The notes below the pieces were generated by a model. That model saw only the letters and a program-made list of their open reading frames with translations. It did not search any database and had not been told where the DNA came from. Shown piece by piece: positions 42,580 to 54,485 of a DNA stretch of 64,000 bases (the first letter of the stretch is position 1; each line of letters starts with the position of its first letter). The stretch lies in contig VXAU01001778.1 of assembly GCA_013399695.1 (NCBI GenBank), positions 189,820 through 253,819 on the forward strand, given 5' to 3'. This stretch comes from Formicarius rufipectus. Its lineage: Eukaryota; Chordata; Aves; Passeriformes; Formicariidae. The position numbers and the translations under genes are program-made.

Positions 42580-43060
42580 AGGGAGTGGGCACCCAAATCC
42601 GGGAGCCCCCGAGGAGGCGGGGAGACCACCGGGAGCGGGACCGCGGAGAGCGGAACCGGGAGCATCCTTACCTTGGAGCCGCGGCGAGAATAAAACCGAC
42701 CCGTTCCCGGGAAAAACCGACCCGATCCCGAAGGAAACGGCGCAAATTCTCGGTAGAAATCCCCCAGATCCGCCCGGCTCCGGTGCGGGGGGGGCGGGAG
42801 CGAGACCGGGCGGCGGCGGAGCCGCTTCGAGGCTCCCGGAGCTGCGGGAAACCGGGCAAAGGCGAGCGGTGCTGACCGGGCAAAGGCGAGCGGTGACCGG
42901 GCAAAGGCGAGCAGTGACCGGGACCGGCTCCGCAGCTGATGGAGCCGCGAGGTAGCGGTGGGTGCGCTCCGGGTCCCCCCCGCGCCCCGGCACCGCCCGC
43001 GGGATGCGCGCTGGGCTCGCCCGGCCCCGCTCCCCCTCACGGCAGGGAGGTAACTCCGCT
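42580..43060 (-). promoter_or_regulatory. SLC6A17: CpG island with candidate noncoding exon 1 and promoter of SLC6A17
   Basis: Dense CpG DNA with a GC-box run (GGGGGGGGCGGG near 42,787-42,798) and three copies of an ACCGGGCAAAGGCGAGC-type unit at 42851, 42875 and 42896. In minus sense a strong donor CTCCAAG|GTAAGG sits at 42672, consistent with a noncoding first exon ending there and splicing to the start-codon exon 7.2 kb downstream. The transcription start is not determined. Confidence 0.5.
42851..42927. repeat. Tandem repeat, 21-24-bp unit, three copies plus a partial
   Basis: ACCGGGCAAAGGCGAGCGGT begins at 42851, 42875 and 42896, with a partial fourth ACCGGG at 42917. It lies inside the CpG island, upstream of the candidate exon 1 donor in minus sense. 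Confidence 0.85.
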
Positions 43061-43429
43061 CGGCTCCCGGCAAATAAATAAATAAAGGGAGAGCGATTAG
43101 GGGAGAAAAGGGAAAAAAAGGCAAAAACAACCAAACTCAATGGGAAGGGACACGCAGCACCTGACGCAGGCTTGAGTCATCAGGGCTGCGCGTCAAAGCC
43201 GGGGTGCCGGGCCAGCCCCCCTGCTCCGGCAGAGGCGCTTGCGTTGGGGGAAAAAAAAGCGTCGAGTCCTGGCACACAAGGTGGGCTCGGCTGGGCTGAG
43301 GGAGAAAGTAAAACTCCCTGAAATGCCCCAAAAAGGGCAGCCTCAGGGGGGCACTCCCAGCTCCTGCTCCCCCACCCCGGATAAGGGGATGGTTTGGAGA
43401 GGTCAGTCACCACTTTCCTCTGGTATATT

Positions 43430-43590
43430 ATAGTGGAATCGTGGAATGGTTTGGGTTGGAGGGGACCTTAGAGATCCAATTCCACCCCCTGCCAGGGCCT
43501 GCCCACCCTCCCGGGGTGTGAAAGTCTCCTGGTCCTAAAAACCCAAACTCAGCTCATCCAATCCCCAGCACTGGAGCCTGGACACATTTT
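43430..43590 (-). mobile_element. CR1 LINE 3' fragment, reverse orientation
   Basis: GGAATCGTGGAATGGTTTGG followed by GTTGGAGGGGACCTTAGAGA. The far end is uncertain. Confidence 0.85.
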
Positions 43591-44321
43591 TCCAACCAGT
43601 ACATCGCTGGTGTTGGGAATACTGGTACCAATATCCAGTGAGAAACCCTGACAGGAGGAAAAAACACATTTAGAAGTGACAAACTCCAGAGGATTCAAAC
43701 CTCCAGCCTCATTTCAGCTCCTGGAGTGCAACATTTATACATATTCCTGGCCTTTGAAGCCATTTCTCTTTCCAGCCCATTGGGCACAGAATGATCAATT
43801 CTTGCAGGTATTTGGGAGCTCAGCCAGTGCTCCCTCGTGCCCCGGGGGAGGAATGAGGCCACACTCCATTATACCTGTGCCTTTCCCAGCCTGGAAAGGG
43901 AGAATCCCACTTGGCCTGGTGCTGGAAAGGGAATAAACCCATCACACTCGTGATTTATAAATCAAAAAATCCTCCCCAGTGTCTGCTCAGCTGGTGGCGA
44001 TGTCCCTGCACATCCTGGGGGGGGATGGACCTCAGCAGGGCTGAGGGAGTTTGGGAATGATTGAACCCAGCTTGGAAGAGGTGGGATGTGGGTCAAAGCC
44101 TGCTCTGGTTTGTAATCACACTTTGTGATCTCTGCTGGGTGCATTCTGGGTTTCACATGTGATATCTTGTCAGGGGCAGTGCCATGGATTGTTCTTTTTG
44201 GTTGATGGGGAAGTAAACACGGAAAGGAAGGATGATGCTTGGGCTGGGAAAAGGAGAGTTGAACAGGACAGACATCCAGGACATCAGTGAGGACACACAG
44301 GGGACAGGGAGGTGAGGCCCT

Positions 44322-44495
44322 GGCATAAATCACCCAGAGAAGCTGTGGCTGCCCATCTCTGGAAGCATCCAAGGTTGGACAGGGCTTGGAGCAAGCCAGT
44401 CTGGTGGAAAGTGTCCTTGCCCGTGGCAGGGGGTGCAATGAGATGATCCTTAAGGTCCCTGCCAACCCAAACCACTCTGTGATTCCATAATTCTC
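44322..44495 (+). mobile_element. CR1 LINE 3' fragment
   Basis: CCCAGAGAAGCTGTGGCTGC through CCAACCCAAACCACTCTGTG to ATTCCATAATTC. Confidence 0.88.
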
Positions 44496-47400
44496 TAATT
44501 TCCAAAGACAGGGATTTTTATTGCATCTGGGCACTGTCCCCATGGGGAGATGGAAATGAGCTGGGAAGGCTGGGAAGGAGGAGCTGCAGAACCCTGGGCT
44601 GGAAGTGTCAGCTACAGGAATCTCCCTGCACACCCAGATTAACCAACAGAAGATCCAGTGGACTGATTAAGGGGGTCTTAAGCAAAGAGAAATTAAGGAA
44701 CCTTATTAAGAGGGCTGAACCAGCCCTTTGAGCTGCTCTGCTCCTTCACATCTCAGCAGGGAGCAGGGATGAGCCTGCTAGAGGTGGGGAAATAGCAGCT
44801 CCTGGATCATGGGTGACTCAAGGTCACCTTGAGGCGTCATAAACCCTCCCCTGTGGGTTTAAAAATCTCCCTTTGACTGGGGATAAAGCACCAAAATGTG
44901 GTGTTGGTTGGTGAACTGAGGCAAGGGTTGGTAGCTTGGTTGGTTGCTTCATTGCTTGATTGGCTGGTAAACTGAGGCAAAGATTCCCATCTGTATCAGA
45001 GCTGAAACCAGAGGCTGGACTGAAAACCAGGTGGAGTTTGGGCTCTCCCATGAGCATTTTCAGGACCAAAATCCCAGGTTATGGCCCATGGCAACGATGA
45101 GCACAGAAGATGCCACGGGCAGATGTGAGAAAGTTATGGCTGGGTTTGGGCTGAGGCTGATTCAGAGATTCAAGCTTAAAAAAACTAAAAACTAAAAATA
45201 CCCCAAACTCTCTGCCCAGTACTTTTCCAACCCCAGCCTGAGCAGCAGGAACAGTCTGGTTTAAAGCAGAGCATGAGTAATGTCTCTCCTGGAAGAGCCG
45301 TGCCCCGGAGAGCTGGTGAAGGGCTGATTCCATGGGCCAAGGCAGACGCATTTCCATAAACGCTGGAGCAGCAGCCTATAAATAATCTCCTGAATTTACC
45401 GCTGCTCTCATGTGACCCCGATCCCCGCACTTCCCGCTGCCATCTGTCACCATGGAAATGGCATCGCGGGGCCACCGACCTTCATTCACAGCGCTGGGCC
45501 AGAGGAGGGGGCTCGGCACGGAGGAGGCTGTTTGGAAGGGTGGAAGTTGTGATTTCGGGAGGGAAAAATACAGTGGGGAGGTCGGGAGGGAGAGGATGGA
45601 ACGGTCCCTCCCAGGAGGGATGCGGCAGAGCCTGCGCTTCTCCACAGCCAGGAAGAGCTGCGGGAAGGGAGTGACAGACAAGGCGGGATGGACAGAAAGC
45701 AGGGATGAATGGATGCTTGCAGGGAGCAGGGGGATGAATGAATCCCTCTGGGGCAGTTTGAAGCATCGGGAAGGAGCTGCCAGATGCATTTCATCTCCCC
45801 TATCTCCCCATCTCCCCTGTCGTGGAGAGGTGAATTTCCCACCCCATCCTCTTCCAATCTCCTCCTTTGCCTTGGAGGAGATGCCTCTCTTAGTAATTCA
45901 CCTCTGCTGGTGAAACTGCTCCTAAACCCGACTTTCCCCCAAAAAATCAGCAGGCAGGGATTAACAGGATAGTGAGTGTGGAGCTGCCAGAATTCTCCAA
46001 GGGTGATTTTCCACCTAAGCTGTCAAGCCGACCTACATTCAAGTGATAATAATTGCAGGGGATAAAGCCCTCTGGTTTCTAAATACGTGTTTCCTTGCAA
46101 AGCCAGGGCCTGTCACGGCTCATTCCGGCCTGGAGCCGCTAAACTGTAGGGAAAGGAGGAGACCCTGGAAAAGGAGAGCCTGGCCTGACTCAGAGGAGGA
46201 ATTTCTGACTCTTTCAGAGCGTTTTCCACCCAAGAATCTCAGCTCGAGGCACTGGGATACTTTTCCATCCCATGAGGCCACCACACAAACGGGGTTTTCC
46301 CCTTGGATTTGCCTTTCCCAGCCCAGAGATGCCTCATCATCACGAGGGGCCATAGGGACACCTTGAGCTTGTGGCCACTGGGTCCACACAGACCTGTGGC
46401 ATTTCCAAGCACTCCTGGGTCACCCAAAAGTGGAATTACAACCCCCCAGGGCATCATGTCTTCAAAAAAGGGATTGATGCCAGAGAGCCCCAGATGGAAA
46501 TGTCAGGAATCATGGGAAAAAATTACATTTAAAAGCAACATTAACCATATATTAGTGTGTCTAATGAATCCAGACCCCGTGCCCCTCCCTGCACTCACCT
46601 GTTGGCTGCTTATCTCCAGGGCTGGAAGGAGAAGGACCCATCTATTTTTGGCCTGGAGATCATGTCTAAAAGATAAAAGGGTGGTTGGGAGGAGGCAAAG
46701 AGTCATGTGTGAGCACAAGAAGAAAACCACACTGCTTCCCTCAGCCCCGGGGGACAGGCATGCAGGGAATAATGGGGACTCTGCACAATAGAGGGGGAAA
46801 TAATGAACGCCAGCCCAGGCAGAGGAATGAGAACCATGTCCCATGGCCCCCGGGAAGGGCTCTGAGCAGCAGGACATGTTTTAAAGAGCTGCTGCTCCTG
46901 AGTTCTGGTCTTAATTTTCTTCCCATGCTGATGGATTGGACACGGCCAGGGCCACGCTCTGCAACGGGGAGAGTTCAGGAGCACCAGGGCTGGGTGGTAC
47001 TGCACTAGCTGAGGCTGTCACAGCATTTCCAGGTGGTTTTGGTGGCCTGGATGCAATTTTTTTAAGGGATTTGAGTGATCTCAGGGTGCTTTTATTAGAG
47101 TTCCCCACATCATCCTGCCCCTCGTTGCCTGCACGCCACAGCTGAACCACCTCTGTCTCCCTGGAGGGTTTGCAGTGAGATAGACCCCAAAATCCCTCCC
47201 TCACAGCCAGATCCAGCCCTCCCTGCCCTGCACAGAGGTCTGAGTTGGGATCTGGGATGGCTTCAGTACTCTGGGGAGCCACAAGGTTCCTTGGACATTC
47301 TGTCCTTGGAAAGAAAAAACAAAACCCCTTCAAAGGTTGCTCAGCCTCAGATCTCCTAGCACAGCCACTGCTGGCTGTGCAGCTCAGTCCTGGAGGAACA

Positions 47401-48277
47401 GAGAGATGTCAGTCTGACTTTAGGCCAGTTTCTCTGAGTGGGACAAGTGTCCCCACTCTGAGCCCCAAAGGGAGGACACAGCCCAGTGTGGAGGGAGTTT
47501 GCTGTGGCTTTGTCTGTTCATTCCCAAAGCACCACGTGGTTTATTCCTCTGATGCTCACCCTGACTGTGCAACCTGCCTGGTGGACTCATCAGGGCTCAA
47601 GGTGCCAGAACCAGAGAATTTTCACCCCAGCCTACATCTCCTGGGGAGAAAAATCATGTCCTGGGCTCTTGAGCCAACCCTGCTCATCATCCCCTTCCCT
47701 CTCCAGGAAGATGACCCCCAACAACTTGGCACCCTGTGTCCTTTTCTCCCCAGCCAAGGAAAAACAGACAAATGTCATCCAGCCAGTCCCCACCAGTAGC
47801 TGCTTCCAACAGAAGTCACCCAAAACCCTCCCCAGGGCCATGCAGTGCAGCCCCAGCTGCTGGGAGCAGATGGCAACCAGGCAGCCACCTGTGGTCCCCA
47901 GCCCTTCCCTGCTGTCCCCAGCCTGGCAGAGCAGCTCCCTGGGCATGGCAAGGGCCAGGGAGCAGCTCCAACCGGTGGGATGCTTCCCACCAGATCCCCG
48001 AGGCACCCCTGGGACTCATCCTTGGAGCTCCTGTTTCACCACCTGCCATGTGATTCTGCCCTGAGTATATTTTAAGAGCTGCCTTTGACGTCACCCCTTC
48101 TTCCCCAGGATGCTGCTTTCCATAGGTTTCCAGCAAAACGATTCCCAAATCTCCCTCTCAGCTTCCCCCCCACCAGGCACTGAGTTCCCCTGGCCTGGAT
48201 GTCCCCCATTCCCTGGGGCATGTTCTCCCCACAGCCAGGTCACCTGAGCAGCTGAGCAGAGCTGAGGGGGAGGGAGG

Positions 48278-48304
48278 TATTAAGGATATTAAGGATATTA
48301 AGGA
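48278..48304. repeat. Short tandem repeat, 9 bp x 3 (TATTAAGGA)
   Basis: Three exact consecutive copies. Confidence 0.9.
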
Positions 48305-51300
48305 TCCCCTTGGATAGAACAAGGAAAAGGTGGAAGAACCTCAGGCTGGGAGACGCCCGAACACGCAGCAGTCGGACTCGGGGCAGGGCTGGTCCCTCGG
48401 CCCCACAGGGCAGATCTGGGAAGCAAGGGATGGAGGGATGGGTCCACCCAGGGTGGGGTGTTCACCCCAATCCCTCCTTCCTTTTGGAGCTGAAAGCAAG
48501 TGAAAATTCCTTCCTGTGTCCAAATCAACCACCTTAACAAGCCCCATCAAACTGGGAGCTGGACCCCGTCCCATCCCCTCCATCCCAGCTTCTCTCCTGG
48601 ATCAAAGTGCTTTGTTGTGTCCCAGACCAGGAACGAGCCTCCAAATCCCTCACCTCCCAGGCTGGAGCCCCTCCAGGAGCAGGATCCAGTCAGCTGGGGT
48701 GAAGGACACGGGCAGGGATGGAGCAGCACAGGCACTGTGCTGGTTCCAGAGGCTGGGCAGGGCTTGGCAGAGCTGCAGCACAGCACACACTGAGCTGGAA
48801 TCTCACTGGGCTCATCCCAGAAACATCCACTCTGTTTCCAGAGACCTTCACCTGGAACTCAAGAAACACCTACCTTGTTCCCAGTGATCCTCACTGAGCC
48901 CATCCAGCTGTTTGGGCTGAGCCATAGCTCCTGGAGAGCCACAGAGGGCAAAGATCCCACCTGGGTTTTCCTGCCTTCTGGAAATTTTCACCTGCAGCTC
49001 CATCTCAACACATTCCCACTGGATCTCAGTGCCAACATCTCACGTCTTTCCTGGGATGTCCCTACTGCCATGAACATGGCCCAAACTGACCCATCAGTGT
49101 TCTGTGAGCACCTCTGGCCCAAGAGAAACCCAAAACATCTGGCTGAGGGATGGTTTCCTTACACCATGCCCTGGGCACAGCTGGATTTTTCTTTTTGGAT
49201 CCTCTGGCCGAGTGTCTCCACAGGTTCTCCTGCATCTCAGCTGCCATGGGATGTCTCCAGCCTGCATCAGAGTCCTATAGGTGGAGGGGGAACATACAGG
49301 AGGGGTGGGAGAGGTCACTGGGGGCACTAATGCAGATGATTTTAAAACCAGAATCCCGTCCCAGGAATTCAGCTGGAAACGACCACCCACATGAAGACAG
49401 ATGGGCTGGGATGAGCCACCCTGCCCTTCCCTCCCTCCCGTGTGCCCTCCAAGCTCACCAGTGAGGGGGTTTCTCTGTGTTTTGATGACAGAGCAAGCCC
49501 CGAGGAATGTGAAGCGCTGCTGGAGAGAAGAGCCTGGATGCCACCCCTCCTCCACCTTCCCGCTGTGCTCAGCTTCCCACCGGGAAGTGCCAATAGATCT
49601 GGCACCAACCAAGGCATCTCCCTTTATTAACCCCGGGGCTGATCCTTCCCTCCCGTCCCGCTTAGCTGCAAAGGGATGCCAGAAGGAGGAATCAGGGATT
49701 GAGGAGCATTCCTGCCTGAGCAGCACCTCCTGGGATGAGCTGTGTGTGTTCCACTTGCACCCAGGGTGAGGGATCATGCCTGGAGTATCCTTACAAAATG
49801 TCAGGGAGGGGGATTTTTCAGGCAAGGCAAGATATGCTGCAGCTTTGCAAGGAGCTGGGAGAGGGGGGTTTTCATCCCCTTGACTCCTTCCCTGACCCGG
49901 GGTGACAGCAGGAGGTGGCTCTGCTGAGGGGAGATGTGATGGGAGAGCTGGCTGTGATCTGAGGTCTGACTTTGTACCTGCTCCATCCTCCCTTCTTTCT
50001 GGATTCTCCTCCTTTTCCTCCATTCCTGGAGCCTTCTGTTCTGGCTGCAAAGTGGGGGTTCCCCTGCTGTGCCACACCCCTGAAGCTCCAGCACTGTCTG
50101 GAGCGAAGAGAAGTCAGAGCTGACACTGAGATCCAGCAAGATTTGATGGGATCAGAGCAGGATTTTCTCAGGCCTCGGCGAACAGGACTTTTCTCCCTGT
50201 CCAACGGCACTCAGAGCTTCAGGATCCACCTGAGATCCACCAACACACCTCAAAACCGGCCGTTCCGGGACCTCCTGGAGCATCTTCCAGTGGAAATCGC
50301 CACCCAGTCCAGCCTTTACGTGGGAGAGCATCCAAACAGCAACTGCTTGTCGTTCCCTATCCCGTCCCATCCCCTCCCTCCCAGTAATCCCAAAGCTGTC
50401 GGCACTGGGAGCCACTGCCAAGACAGCAGCACGTTCCATTGTCCGGGCTGGGATTATCCGCCGCCACCCGGGAGCAGCTTCGGGCGCCCAACAAAACTGG
50501 CAGCACCAAAGAGACCCCGGAGGAGGCGAAGAGACAAACAAGCCCAGAAATCAACCCCTCCGAATAAACAAAGCAGCTTTGTGAGCCCGGGATAAAGCCG
50601 GGATCGTCCCCGCTCTGGGGCTGGATCGCGGCTCGGCGGCGCTGGGAAAGGGACCGCCAAGGAATGCGGCCACGCGGGGGTCCCTCGGGAAGGGGGGGAC
50701 ACGGGGGGTGTTCGTGTTCAGGAGAGGGCGTTACAAAGCCAGTGGCCTTTTCAGAGATTAAAGCTCCGCTTTGGCTGCCCCACCTGGAAATTTAAACCCG
50801 CCGCGGGGCTGAGCAAAACCCGGGAGCTGAGGAGGGGGCTGTGAATCAAAACAGGAGTTTGGGGGACGAAGAGAGGTTGTGAGTCAAGGGGAGAGTTTGA
50901 GCGTGCAGAGGGAGCCTGGATAAAACAGGAACCATTCAAGCAGGATGATTTTATGGATATTTTAACCTTCGTTTCTCTTTCTTACCTAGAATTTACAGCT
51001 CCTTAAAAAAAAAGATGCTCAAAGCTGGAGCCAAGGACACGAATCACGTGGCTCCATCCCTGCAGCTGGAACGGGAAGGTCGGATGGAAGCAGCACCTCC
51101 CAACCCCCTTCGTGCCTCGGTTTCCTCCCGTACTGAGCAGTTTCCTCCCCTCAACAGCCGAGGCTTCAGGTTTGCACCGTGCACCTCAATTCGGTGTGCA
51201 AATAAGGGGTTGGGAACCCCTCGATGGGGAGATAAATCAGCAAAACACAGGACTAAAAGGAGCTGGGAAGAAGGATGAGGGAAACGAAGAGCAAGGAGGC

Positions 51301-54300
51301 GGCGGCGGAGACAGACGGCATCGACCATCTGCTGCCGGTGCTTTAAATTGCTCGGGCTCGTCGCAGCTGCGCTGCCCCTGCTCCGCCGCGAGAGCTGCCA
51401 AGGACGGGAACCGGTGCCCAGCACCAGCCTGGGCCACCGGGAACACTCGGAAATGGGGCAGGATGAGCCCCAGAGCCTCCTGAGCGGCCCAGGGGTGGTG
51501 GCAAAGCCGGGTTTTACACGGCTGAGCTGGGAGAGCGGCGTCTGCCAAGGATGGGATGGGCACCAAACCACCCCCCGGGCCAGGGACCTCCGGCTGCGGC
51601 AGAGCCACGCGGGAGCAGGGGATGGAAAAGCTGCTTGGAGCAGCCACAAGTGCTTCACACAACCGGACAGATTCCTTGATCCTTCAGATTTTTAAGGATG
51701 CCTTAACTCGAGAGCTTGACCTGCACCTGGGACTGCTGAGCTCTGCTCCAGGCTATGATTATACCCTTCTCCCTCAGCAGCATCTTTGGATCCAGCTGCA
51801 GCCCTGACACCTCCCCTGTGCTCCCCATCACTGCCCTCCTGCCTGTGACCCCCAAAACCCTCACCCAGGGTCCTTGCCCCTGCAGCATTGCTGTCCTCAC
51901 ATCCCCAAGTCATCGATGCTGATAGAAATAAGTTAAAACCATAATATAAGATAAAATAAAAATCTGGGGCATCCACTGCCTTCCTCAGGGCAGGATCTCT
52001 CTCACCAGACCAGGAATCCCATCTTGGAGGATTAGCACCATTCCCTGCCACCCAAATCTGGGTAGATTTGGGGGTCCTCACTATCAAAAGGGCCACAGCC
52101 TGCGAGGTGTTTGTGTTGGCCCTACCATAACACAGTAACAAGCCACTGTGCTCCCCACAGAACTTTTATCCTCCGTTTGGGGGGGGGAGAGGAGGGAGGG
52201 AATGTGTCACAGGGGAGTGAAAACCCAGTTGATAATTATTCCTTCATCACAAATGCAAAAAGGCTTCAGCTGCCCTTTGGGGGTCCCCAAGGCCCCCCTT
52301 CCCTCCCTGAATCTGCCCATCACCATCATGGATCCCATTAATCAGAGCCTGTTAATTGTTTGTACACAGCGGGGACAATCCTGGGAGGAAAATGCAGGGA
52401 CAACACTCCACCATGACCTCCACGTCTCCACGCACACCAGGAAAAACCATCAGGAGCTGTGGATCCCAAATCCTGGATCTAGGGGTGCTCGCAAGGCTGT
52501 GTGTCCTGTGGGTGATCCCAGTGCTCCATCTGTGTTGTCCCATCACAAGGATCACCTTGTAAACTGCAGAACTGATGGGTTTGGGGTTCAGAGGGGGAAA
52601 GACAGCTCATACTCCCATGTCAGAGGTGTGAGAGGGCAGAAGGCATAAGAGGGGTCTGGTTGGGAAGCTGAGGGACCTGCATAAGCACTGGAGCTGAGCA
52701 TTCCACCCCAGGGTGTTCCCAAGCAGGACTGGTACTGCCAGCACATCAAATGTGTCCTGTCTGGGGCTTAAATTCCCTGGGAAAGTTTGATACTGAAATC
52801 TGAGGATACAACTTCCCAGTGGTGGGTGCCATGTGTGATGAGTTGGTCGGGCCTCTGCTTGGTCTCTGATCAATCTCGTGTTAATCCCAGTGGGTGAAAT
52901 TATCCCAATAAAACCAAAAGATAGGGATGGCCCTGGTAGCATTAGTGGAGGTAAGAGGCCAAGGGAGGTGTTTGTGGGGAGCCAGAGGGTCAATCAAAAA
53001 CCCAGACAAAATCCTTGCCTGAAGGCACAGGCAGAAGTGGGAAAATCCATTCAAAGGGATCATTCACTAGGAAATCCCATCCAAAGGGATCACCAGCCAA
53101 GCAGCTCAACACAATCAGCTGAGGGCAGTGACAGTAAAGTTGGATTCTTCACCTTGGCACAAATCCTGCTCCGACCCCTCCCCTCTTTGCTCCATTCGTC
53201 CCCTTGGGACTTCAATCTTCTTTTTCCAGCATCCCAGGGTTTATCCACGTGGACGAACCTTCTATCCATGGGGAGAGCAGGGTCAGGCTGGGGATAAGCC
53301 CGGTGCTGGACACATCCATTCACAAACACAGGAGTCCATGGGAGTCATGCCTGCCCCAGCCAGGAAGGCAGCTTTGGCACACACGGGGTTGGAAACAGAG
53401 ACTGATATTCCTGGGGGAGTGACCGCTGTTGGGATAAACCCGAGGAACAGGAATCTGGACATTAAAAGGGGGGGAAATATGGGAAAGGTGCCTTCAGCAG
53501 AGACCATTATCTGCAAGGCCAGGGAGGGATCCTGGGAGCAGCCGAGGTAGGAGAGGAAGCCAGCCCCTCTTCCCACCTCACTTCTCCACGTAATTGCTCC
53601 CCCAATTACACACTTAGCATAAGCAAAGGTGATTACAGATCGGCGACCTGTCCTCCTCCCTCAGGATTTCGGTGGCAAACAGGAGTAGAATAATTCTGGG
53701 AAGGAAATCGCCTCCAAAAATCAGGGAACAGGGCAACGTTCGAGCCTCACACACACCTTTGCACTAACACCTGCTGTGGGCATGTTACCAGCTCTGTGGA
53801 AGGATGAATTAGAGATGCAGGAGCTGCCAAGCAATCTGGAATTGCACTGGGATAATGACATTAAGGCACACGGGTGCTCTGCCCCGCTTCTTCCTTTTCT
53901 TCCAGTGCAGGGCTGGGATTTGTGACCTTTTCCTGCTTTTTAATCACCTGGAGGGAGACATTAATGGGCAGTTGGAAGGAGAAATTGCAGGGCTGGGCAA
54001 TTTAGTGTTAATTACTTTAAACGCATTAAATAATTTCACTGCAGTGATGAGGGAGGAGATGGAGAATGCTCCGGGATGTTCTGGCATGTCCAAGGTACCG
54101 GAGGGAATCGAGTACCCACAGGTACCTCGTCCCCACCAGCTCCTCTGGAAAAGGTGGGGGTTTAACACGTAATACCCGATTTGGATATGTTTAGGTTGTG
54201 TTTGGACTCTCAGGAGTGGAGAAGCCACATCCCCTCCAGCGATGCCAACCTGAGCCAGACAGGGGCCCTCAGGATTTTGTTGGAAGGGCAGGAGGGAAAC

Positions 54301-54471
54301 GCTCTGTCCTTGCAGGGAAAAAAATCAACCACGATGCAAAATACCCTTTTTCCACGGGAAGGTGGTTCTGTTCCCGTCCCGGGAGGAGCAGGGAGGGCCC
54401 GGCGGGGCTCACCCGCGGTTGGTGCCCACCCGAAGCCGGTGCCCCTCCCATCCTTGACCCGAGTCCCGTTG

Positions 54472-54485
54472 TCACTAGATGGCAG
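54472..54485 (+). promoter_or_regulatory. CTCF-like core motif (TCACTAGATGGCAG)
   Basis: Matches 13 of 14 positions of the CCASYAGRKGGCRS core. It sits in a CpG-rich patch upstream of SLC6A17. Confidence 0.55.

Larger units (their letters stand above)
35489..42671 (-). other. SLC6A17: Probable 5'-UTR intron of SLC6A17
   Basis: Lies between the candidate donor at 42671-42670 and the acceptor before 35488. No coding sequence recognised. It contains a CR1 fragment (35668-35860), an RFX X-box palindrome (37138-37150), a 21-bp tandem dimer (36077-36118), an A-rich tract at 37,085-37,110 and a roughly 22-bp tandem repeat (40921-41075). Confidence 0.45.

Noticed and set aside
49094..50077. 327-codon open frame on the minus strand, the longest intergenic one
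   Set aside because: No recognisable domain, mixed low-information composition, no paralogue and no splice context. Long chance frames are common in GC-rich bird DNA.
51044..51658. CpG-rich 204-codon minus-strand open frame as a possible gene
   Set aside because: No domain or conserved motif and no splice evidence; the base composition explains the open frame.
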